In this document: positions 1 to 6,157 of the stretch, piece by piece
Layout of the letters: every line of letters starts with the position of its first letter
Position numbering within the stretch: the stretch's first letter is position 1
Assembly (NCBI GenBank): GCA_029265085.1
Contig: JAJUJY010000112.1
Coordinates: forward strand, 1 to 14,786
DNA: 14,786 bases
Direction: 5' to 3'
DNA from: Chloroflexota bacterium
Lineage (GTDB): Bacteria; Chloroflexota; Anaerolineae; Anaerolineales; Anaerolineaceae
Notes under the pieces: generated by a model
The model's input: only the letters and a program-made list of their open reading frames with translations
Database searches by the model: none
What the model was told of the DNA's origin: nothing
Program-made: the position numbers and the translations under genes

Positions 1-940
1 CGCGCATTACCTTGCCAAAGGTAGATAATGGAACCAGGTTATTTTGGGCATTGGCTGGAATAGAAATCTTCAAATTACGCCATTTTTTTTGAGACAGTAA
101 ACTTTGGATGGGAATGGACTGCCAACTAACCGTAATTCGTTTGGAATCTGCGGTAAGATTTTTCGGATTTGGTAGCTGATCGGGAGTATCTACCTGGATA
201 AATTGAACAGATTCAGCAGCGCTGTTATGAGCACCAAATAATAGAATGGAAGTGGTGGTAATTGCTCCTGGAAAGAGATTAAGTGGCTTTTTAAACCAGA
301 CTACCGCCTGTAATGAGCGCTTGGCGAGAATCTGGGTTTTAATCAGTTGTCCGTAATCGGCATTTAAGAACTCAAATGGCAGAATAAAAGCAGCTCTACC
401 GTTGGATTCAAGCTGGTGGAGGGATTTAAGGAGAAAAAGCGAGTAAATATTGGTTTGCCGGTCTATTTTTATGCCTAAACGATTTTCCAGCAAATAAATT
501 TGGTCATTTCTTTTGGGGTGGTTCTTAAAACGTTGATATGGCGGGTTGCAAAGAATTGCTGGATAACGCTTTTCCCAATCATTTTCCAAAAAATCTTGGC
601 GAATAATATTGAATTGATCACCGTTCCGAGGGATCAAACAATTAGTTGCAAGCGAATGAATTTCAGGCTCTAGCTCAAAGCCTGTAAAAATTAAAGGTTG
701 GGAGTAATTTTTTTGACAGGCTCGGAAAAATATACCGGTACCAAGCGCCGGATCTAAAACATGTTTTGGGCTCCCTTCTGCTAGAACCCAGGTAGACATC
801 CAATCGGCAATAAGAAATGGAGTAAAGTACTGCCCCCAGGTTTTGCGATGTTGAAGAGCCTTTTTTGCGATCCATTCGTTTTCAAAATGGTCGCTAAAGT
901 AATCGGCAGGGAATGTCTGGTCTGGCTGATTGGAGTTCAT
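1..940 (-). CDS. N6-adenine DNA methyltransferase, M.TaqI-like (partial, 3' end outside window)
   Basis: The minus-strand frame from ATG at 940 stays open to the left edge, giving the first 313 residues. It predicts a class I SAM-dependent enzyme that methylates adenine N6 in DNA. Visible motifs are GQYFTP (36-41, motif X region), LDPALGTG (62-69, SAM-binding motif I), GFELEP (87-92, acidic residue after strand 2), QDFLEND (115-121) and the catalytic NPPY (132-135, motif IV). A later block, GRAAFILPFEFLNADYG (181-197), resembles the part of M.TaqI that follows motif IV. This order (X, I, IV) is the gamma-class arrangement; the target-recognition region would lie beyond the edge. The start is firm because an in-frame TAA lies at 955-953 and no other ATG, GTG or TTG intervenes. 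It is transcribed divergently from the two-component pair. Whether it is solitary, part of a restriction-modification pair, or fused to a nuclease (type IIG) cannot be seen. Confidence 0.9.
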   Translation of the reverse strand, partial: MNSNQPDQTFPADYFSDHFENEWIAKKALQHRKTWGQYFTPFLIADWMSTWVLAEGSPKHVLDPALGTGIFFRACQKNYSQPLIFTGFELEPEIHSLATNCLIPRNGDQFNIIRQDFLENDWEKRYPAILCNPPYQRFKNHPKRNDQIYLLENRLGIKIDRQTNIYSLFLLKSLHQLESNGRAAFILPFEFLNADYGQLIKTQILAKRSLQAVVWFKKPLNLFPGAITTTSILLFGAHNSAAESVQFIQVDTPDQLPNPKNLTADSKRITVSWQSIPIQSLLSQKKWRNLKISIPANAQNNLVPLSTFGKVMR

Positions 941-951
941 CTTCAGTCGGG

Positions 952-960
952 ATTATAGCA
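952..960 (-). promoter_or_regulatory. Extended -10 promoter candidate for the methyltransferase
   Basis: Read on the minus strand, 960-952 is TGCTATAAT, a perfect extended -10 element (TGn plus TATAAT). No good -35 hexamer sits 16-18 bases upstream, as expected for extended -10 promoters. Initiation about 7 bases downstream would fall near 945, leaving only a few bases ahead of the ATG at 940. The transcript would then be leaderless or nearly so, which agrees with the absence of a Shine-Dalgarno sequence at proper spacing. This is sequence-pattern evidence only. Confidence 0.5.
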
Positions 961-996
961 TGGAGAATAAATTCCTTATCCAGTTTTTACGGTTTT

Positions 997-1002
997 GATA
1001 AT
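997..1002 (+). promoter_or_regulatory. Weak -10-like hexamer ahead of the two-component operon
   Basis: GATAAT at 997-1002 matches five of six bases of the -10 consensus and points toward the plus-strand kinase. The -35 region 16-18 bases upstream (around 974-981) is poor. It is the best candidate in the 76-base divergent spacer, which would then hold promoters for both directions within about 50 bases. Confidence 0.25.
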
Positions 1003-1016
1003 TGAGTTAAGGTACA

Positions 1017-2690
1017 ATGATTAACATTGAGGTGGGTTTCAATCATGGTTTCCAGCAATATGCTTTTTCCCCATCTGAAGAGAAATTAGAAATGACCCAA
1101 ACGCGAATTTTAGTTGTGGATGATGAGGTTGGAATCGCCCGTTTGTGCAAGCGATTGTTAGAGCAAGCGGGTTATGAAGTGATCATCAGTACGCATCCGT
1201 ATGAGGCAATCCGTTTGTTGTCAGAACAGCGATTTGATGTTTTGGTAACGGATGTGCGCATGCCGTTATTGGATGGTTTTGAGTTGGTAAACCGTGCCAG
1301 AATGCTGCAAAGTGATCTGGCTGTTTTGCTGATGACAGGGTTTGGTACGGTTGAGACGGCTATCCAGGCCTTGCATAGAGGAGTGGATGGGTTAATCCTT
1401 AAGCCTTTTGAATCGAGTGAAGATTTAGTTCGCAGTGTTGAACAGGTGTTGAGAGATTACCGCAGCCGCATTGACGCAAATCGATTGCATATTCTGAGAC
1501 CATTGTTTGAGATCAATGAAGAAATTTTTACTGAAGATGATCCGGCGGTACTTACTGCAGCGATTGAACAAGCGTTTATTGCTCAGTTTCAGACATATAG
1601 GGTGGAAATATTTACGAAGAATGAGCATGGATGGGAGTCCATCGCTGATCACACTGAAATTGATTTGAATTCAAAGCTTGTTATTGATATCGAATTGAAT
1701 AAGGCGTGTGAAACGAACACTGCCTATTTGGTCACTAGCGAAGAAAATGAAGAAGGGCTCTTTGCATCATGGCTTTTACTGCATGCTTATAAGGATGCAT
1801 TAATAGTTCCTGTAATGCACCGGGGAAGATGGCTGGTATATATCAGCTTAAGAAAAAATGAAGCTAGAGAAATTCGAGAACCGGACCTGGAATTTGCGAT
1901 GATCCTAGGAAGGCAATCTTCCATTGCACTTGAAAATATCTGGCTTGTTCATAATTTGAATGTGTCATTACGTCAATTGAGCGAATCCCAAAAGAAATTA
2001 ATCCTGGCTGAAAAAATGTCTGCTTTGGGCCGCTTGATGGCGAATGTAGCTCATGAGGTTAATAATCCCTTGCAAGCAGTTCAAAATTGTTTGCATTTGG
2101 CAATCCGAAATGATGTGTCTCATGAACAGAAAAATGAATATTTACTGATGGCGCGGGGTGAAATTGAGCGGCTTTCCGATTTTGTGCAAGGGGCGTTGGA
2201 ATTTTACCGGCCCAGCGGGGTTGAAAAGCAGATAATTTCGATGGGCGAAGTGATCCAAAAAACGCTCAATTTGATCCAAACCCAACTTAAACAAAAACAG
2301 ATTGAATGTCATATTTCGATCCAGGAAAATTTACCCAAAATCCTGGCGGTACGAGATCAATTACAACAGGTTTTTCTAAATTTATTTATCAATGCGATGG
2401 ATGCTGTCCAGGGTTGTCCAGATCCTAAACAAATTTGGATCGATGCTTGTGAGACGGATCAATTTTTGGAAATTACCATTGAAGATTCTGGTCCTGGTAT
2501 ACCCTATGATTTTGAAGGAAAAATCTTTGAGCCATTTGTCTCAACAAAATCAGGCGGAACCGGGTTGGGTTTATCGATTAGTTATGAAATCATTGTTGAT
2601 GTTCATCAAGGCCAGTTAGAAATCTGCCCACCCCGATATGGGCAAGGTGCCTGTTTTCGAATTCAGATTCCTAAGGGTAGTACACAATGA
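1017..2690 (+). CDS. Histidine kinase with N-terminal receiver domain (REC-GAF-HisKA-HATPase)
   Basis: A soluble 557-residue kinase. An N-terminal REC domain (about 29-148) has acidic D35/D36, phosphoacceptor D79 in TDVRMP, T107 and K129 in LKPF. A GAF-like region follows (about 165-310), then HisKA with H346 in AHEVNNPL, and HATPase with N-box N455/N459, DSGPGIP (490-496), FEPF (504-507) and GGTGLGLS (513-520). No membrane segment is seen. The HEVNNPL box and short catalytic domain resemble NtrB-type kinases. Its stop overlaps the next start (ATGA, 2687-2690), so translation is probably coupled and the following regulator is the likely partner; the N-terminal REC may receive signal from another kinase. 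The start is uncertain: 1017 has AAGG four bases ahead, but residues 1-25 match no domain, and Met26 (1092), four residues before the first REC strand, is an equally good candidate. Confidence 0.93.
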   Translation: MINIEVGFNHGFQQYAFSPSEEKLEMTQTRILVVDDEVGIARLCKRLLEQAGYEVIISTHPYEAIRLLSEQRFDVLVTDVRMPLLDGFELVNRARMLQSDLAVLLMTGFGTVETAIQALHRGVDGLILKPFESSEDLVRSVEQVLRDYRSRIDANRLHILRPLFEINEEIFTEDDPAVLTAAIEQAFIAQFQTYRVEIFTKNEHGWESIADHTEIDLNSKLVIDIELNKACETNTAYLVTSEENEEGLFASWLLLHAYKDALIVPVMHRGRWLVYISLRKNEAREIREPDLEFAMILGRQSSIALENIWLVHNLNVSLRQLSESQKKLILAEKMSALGRLMANVAHEVNNPLQAVQNCLHLAIRNDVSHEQKNEYLLMARGEIERLSDFVQGALEFYRPSGVEKQIISMGEVIQKTLNLIQTQLKQKQIECHISIQENLPKILAVRDQLQQVFLNLFINAMDAVQGCPDPKQIWIDACETDQFLEITIEDSGPGIPYDFEGKIFEPFVSTKSGGTGLGLSISYEIIVDVHQGQLEICPPRYGQGACFRIQIPKGSTQ

Positions 2691-3454
2691 ACCAATACAG
2701 AATTCTCGTTGTTGATGATGAAGATATTCCGCGCTTAACGCTTTTGCGGATTCTGCAATTGGAAGGTTTCCAGGTGACAGCCGTCGGGAGTGGTGAAATT
2801 GCACTGCTAGAGCTTGAAAAATCTCCTTTTGATGTGATGGTTCTGGATTTAAAAATGGGTGGGATGGGAGGGGTGGAAGTCCTGGAAAAGGTTGTCCCTG
2901 CTTATCCAAATCTGAAAATAATCATCTTAACCGCCTATGCTTCAGTAGAAACCGCGGTTCATGCGCTGCGTTATCGGGTAACAGATTATTTGCAAAAGCC
3001 ATTAGATCCGGAAATGATCTTGGTGAGCGTTCGGCGTGCTTTAGGTGAAGATTCATTGAAAGGGGTAGCTGAGCAAAAGACAGTCTATGACGCGCTGCCC
3101 AGCGATGCCAGCCAGAAATCAGTTTTTCATTTATCAAATGGAATTGTGATTGACTGTATGCGCAGATCGATTGCCACAGCCGAAGAAAAAATATTATTAA
3201 CACCAACCGAAGCAAAAGTATTGTGTATCTTATTGCTTAACCACACGCTTGTGATCTATCATGAAGATCTTGTCCAGCAAGTCTATGGATATCGTGTCAA
3301 TGCGGTGGAAGCTGCAAAAATTCTTCGCCCGCTAATGTCCCGCTTAAATAAAAAAATAATCAAAATACCCGGTGGAAAGGACTGGATCAAGAATATTCGA
3401 GGGTCCGGTTACTTATTGGAGATTATCGACACACGGATCGAAAGCAAATCCTAA
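2687..3454 (+). CDS. OmpR/PhoB-type response regulator
   Basis: A 255-residue DNA-binding regulator. The receiver domain (about 4-118) has D10/D11, phosphoacceptor D54 in VLDLKM, T82 in LTAYAS and K104 in QKPL. The C-terminal winged helix (about 148-246) shows LTPTEAKVL (171-179), the recognition-helix region around 206-224 and the wing signature IRGSGYLL (237-244). It should bind DNA and change transcription when phosphorylated by the kinase encoded directly upstream, with which it overlaps by four bases; AAGGG at 2673-2677 can serve as ribosome-binding site. Oddities: the usual proline and acidic residue after the phosphoacceptor (DxxMPxxDG) are glycines here (DLKMGGMGG, 54-62), and the recognition helix is less basic than usual. 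Targets are not evident. The gene ends 26 bases from the convergent transporter gene. Confidence 0.93.
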   Translation: MNQYRILVVDDEDIPRLTLLRILQLEGFQVTAVGSGEIALLELEKSPFDVMVLDLKMGGMGGVEVLEKVVPAYPNLKIIILTAYASVETAVHALRYRVTDYLQKPLDPEMILVSVRRALGEDSLKGVAEQKTVYDALPSDASQKSVFHLSNGIVIDCMRRSIATAEEKILLTPTEAKVLCILLLNHTLVIYHEDLVQQVYGYRVNAVEAAKILRPLMSRLNKKIIKIPGGKDWIKNIRGSGYLLEIIDTRIESKS

Positions 3455-3480
3455 ATCTTCTTATGCAGGCGTTTGGAAAA

Positions 3481-4428
3481 TTATTTTTGCCAGGGTAATT
3501 GAGTAGTCGGTATCTTGGGTGGATTGAGCCACGCCAACCATCCGGTGGAATATCTCTTTTCTGGCGTATATTTATCAAAGCCGACCAACACTAAACTGGC
3601 CCCAATAACAGCTGCTCCAATCCACTGCAAGATTGACAAACTTTCGCCAAGCATAATATTTGCCAACACAACGGTAACTAGCAGTTCACTCAAACCTAAC
3701 AACGCAGTTTGTAGGCCGCCAAGTTGTTTTACCCCCATGAACAGTGTAATCCGAGACAGGAAAGTAATGATGCCCATGCCCAGAATGGGTAAGTAGTTGG
3801 TTTGTGCCAACGCGGGTAAGTGACGGTCAAATATAATAAATGCCAGAATGACAGTGCATGCCATGGATACCAGGGTGTAAAATGTGACTGTGGGCGGCGG
3901 GGCTTCATACAAAATACGTTGGTTAATGATCAGGTGTAGGGCATAAAAAATAGCAGACGCTAACATCATTCCTGCGCCAATCAGATCCACATGTTCTTTG
4001 CCTGTGCTTAACAATAATACGACCCCGGGAAGGGTGAGAATTAAGCGGAATAGTGTCAAACGGCTGATCGTATGCCGGTCTAATAACAGCCAAAATGCCA
4101 GGAATAGTGGATACAGGGAATAGAGTAAATGTCCGATACTGGCACTAATTCTGGTTAATGCAGTGTAATAAAAAATGGATCCAATCCCGTTGCAAAACCC
4201 TGCCAAAAAACTACCCATGAGACCAACCGGATATATATAAAAATACTGTCGTTTAAACAGCATCAGGATCAACAAAAGCAGAACTGCTATGCCGGTACGA
4301 AGAGCAACTACGGATAGCGGGGAAAATCCGGACAAAAGGGCTTGCTTGCCAAAAATCGGTATGATCCCTAGCAATAAGGCTGATGATAATGCAGCTGTGA
4401 TCCCTTGTGTCCGGATTTTTTGATTCAT
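3481..4428 (-). CDS. EamA/DMT-superfamily transporter
   Basis: A 315-residue, strongly hydrophobic inner-membrane protein with about ten membrane helices arranged as two EamA repeats (about 10-143 and 152-285). Characteristic stretches include PIFGKQAL (24-31), a repeat-1 helix ending LPGVVLLLSTG (133-143), and LGESLSILQWIGAAVIGA (260-277), the usual end-of-repeat-2 signature. A polar tail of about 30 residues (287-315) follows the last helix. The family includes exporters of amino acids and metabolites such as the threonine/homoserine exporter RhtA, but the substrate cannot be read from sequence. It starts 14 bases after the stop of the PLP enzyme-REC gene, with AGGA at 4437-4434 five bases before its ATG, so it is the last gene of the five-gene operon. 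Export or import of the neighbouring enzyme's product or substrate is a reasonable inference. Confidence 0.92.
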   Translation of the reverse strand: MNQKIRTQGITAALSSALLLGIIPIFGKQALLSGFSPLSVVALRTGIAVLLLLILMLFKRQYFYIYPVGLMGSFLAGFCNGIGSIFYYTALTRISASIGHLLYSLYPLFLAFWLLLDRHTISRLTLFRLILTLPGVVLLLSTGKEHVDLIGAGMMLASAIFYALHLIINQRILYEAPPPTVTFYTLVSMACTVILAFIIFDRHLPALAQTNYLPILGMGIITFLSRITLFMGVKQLGGLQTALLGLSELLVTVVLANIMLGESLSILQWIGAAVIGASLVLVGFDKYTPEKRYSTGWLAWLNPPKIPTTQLPWQK

Positions 4429-4442
4429 TGATTTCCTGGATC

Positions 4443-6131
4443 TTATTTCAACAAAGCGCGGACTTCATCTAATAATTCGTCCGACATAAAGTCACCTTTT
4501 TGCATCATGGTTTGGATATGTCCATTCAGCCGTTCTTTTTCTGCAGGGGTTAATTCTTTGGCTGTGACAATAATGACCGGGATGGAAGCTGTTTCCGGGT
4601 TGGCTTGCAATGCATCCATAACGGCAAACCCATCCATTTCGGGCATCATCAAATCGAGAATCACCAGGTTGGGAAGCTCTTTTTGAATTAGCTGAACCGC
4701 TTCTTTTCCATTGGTCGCTTCAAAAATGGCATAGTTGCCCTGTGCCTGGAGGATTCGGCGAACCAACCTGCGTACATCTGGGTTATCGTCCACAATTGCA
4801 ATGCATGGGAAGCGGTCTGTTGAGACTTTGCTCAAGGCTGCCAGGAGTCCTTCTTCCGGATTTTCCTCCATGGTTTGAGACGGCAAAATCACGTTTCTGG
4901 CCCATCCTTCGCCAAGGATGTTTCTTTCTATTGGCATGGTGTGGCCGGTAATATTCACTGCTACGGTTTCATGAGGTTGGATTTGCCCGGAACGGACGAG
5001 TTTAATCAAACCGGCAAATGACACCGCTGCAGCTGGTTCAACACTCAACCCTTCCATTTTTGCTAAGAAGTGCATCGACCGGAACGCTTCTTCGTCTGAA
5101 ACACTTTCAAAGATACCGCCTGATCCCTGGAGCATCTTTTGGCGCAGCAGTGTATACGTCCGGCCCGGATCGCCCGTAGCCAGGGTAGCAATTAATGTGT
5201 GGGGGGACTGAATTGGGATGGCAGTCTCACGGCCTTGTTTCCAGGCGTGTACCATGGGCGCACAGCCATCCACCTGAACGATGCCCATTTTCGGAATTTT
5301 GTCTATTAATCCCATCTGTTTTAATTCGGCAAATCCTTTGGCAACACCCAGCGGGCCCATCCCGCCGCTGACAGATTGGAAATACCAGTCTGGGGCTTTC
5401 CATATCGGCAGATGTCCATTTTCGTCGGGCTCTGTTGGGGTACCAATCTGTGCGGTTATTTGTTCGCAAATTTCAAAAGCCAGGGTTTTCATTGCTTCAA
5501 CGCAGGGAATACTGCGCGCACCAGTATCCAGGTAAAGCCCGCGTTGGCGGGCAAATTCTGCGGCTACCTGTTTGGCCTGATCGTATGAACCAGTAACTTT
5601 TATGACCTGTGTCCCATAAATCGCTACTTCTCGCATTTTGGCTGCGGGGACAAGACTGGTTAGAAAGGCATAGAGTTTAATTCCCGCCCGGGCGGCATAG
5701 GCAGAATAGGCAATTGCGACATTGCCAGTAGAAGCAACGACCATTTCGGTGATGCCAGCTTCTTTTAAGGCCGCAATGGTAATGGCTGCCTGCCGGTCTT
5801 TAAAAGAATGGGTTGGTCCCTGTCTTTCATCTTTTAAATAGATATTATTCCTTCCCAGGATCATCCCCAGGTTGAGCGCACGAATAAGCGGTGTTCCACC
5901 AGCTGCAAGGGTCAAATCAGGGTTAGGCCGTTGTACAGGCAGTAATTCGCGATACCGCCAGATATCAAAAGGACGATTTTTGATTAATTCGGGTAATGAG
6001 TTAGCGATTTCCTGATAATTGTAACGGGCTTCTCTCCAGGAACCACCACATTGTGGGCAAATACTGGCACCTGGGGTGTAAAGAGCGATATGTCCGCAGT
6101 CAAGGCATTCAACGTTAAAGTGGGTTGTCAT
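4443..6131 (-). CDS. Threonine-synthase-like PLP enzyme fused to C-terminal receiver (REC) domain
   Basis: A 562-residue fusion. The N-terminus has a zinc-ribbon-like pair, CLDCGH (9-14) and CPQCGG (25-30), as in many archaeal-type threonine synthases. The fold-type II PLP domain (about 75-412) has GPTHSFKDRQA with probable Schiff-base K111, the phosphate/substrate loop STGN (134-137), GSYDQA (181-186), SVSGGMGPLG (253-262), SVEPAAAVS (363-371) and TGHTMP (395-400). Threonine synthase converts O-phosphohomoserine to threonine, but two motifs differ: the usual GNxGN loop is SGGMGP, and the usual TGHGLK is TGHTMP, so the substrate is unproven. After a linker of about 30 residues a full receiver domain follows (443-562): D448/D449, phosphoacceptor D493 in LDLMMPEMDG, T523 and K545, the last followed by Gly instead of Pro. 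The gene sits 26 bases after the giant kinase gene, with AAAGG at 6147-6143. One uninterrupted frame makes a sequencing artefact unlikely. Confidence 0.92.
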   Translation of the reverse strand: MTTHFNVECLDCGHIALYTPGASICPQCGGSWREARYNYQEIANSLPELIKNRPFDIWRYRELLPVQRPNPDLTLAAGGTPLIRALNLGMILGRNNIYLKDERQGPTHSFKDRQAAITIAALKEAGITEMVVASTGNVAIAYSAYAARAGIKLYAFLTSLVPAAKMREVAIYGTQVIKVTGSYDQAKQVAAEFARQRGLYLDTGARSIPCVEAMKTLAFEICEQITAQIGTPTEPDENGHLPIWKAPDWYFQSVSGGMGPLGVAKGFAELKQMGLIDKIPKMGIVQVDGCAPMVHAWKQGRETAIPIQSPHTLIATLATGDPGRTYTLLRQKMLQGSGGIFESVSDEEAFRSMHFLAKMEGLSVEPAAAVSFAGLIKLVRSGQIQPHETVAVNITGHTMPIERNILGEGWARNVILPSQTMEENPEEGLLAALSKVSTDRFPCIAIVDDNPDVRRLVRRILQAQGNYAIFEATNGKEAVQLIQKELPNLVILDLMMPEMDGFAVMDALQANPETASIPVIIVTAKELTPAEKERLNGHIQTMMQKGDFMSDELLDEVRALLK

Positions 6132-6157
6132 TTAATCTAATACCTTTGAAATAGAAA

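Noticed and set aside
675..875. Minus-strand 66-codon frame in the left region
   Set aside because: It is out of frame within the methyltransferase, whose own frame carries motifs X, I and IV.
3474..3492. Imperfect hairpin (TGGAAAA / TTTT-GCCA) between the convergent operons, a possible shared terminator
   Set aside because: The stem is almost all A-T with a bulge and overlaps the transporter stop codon; too weak to call without folding energies.
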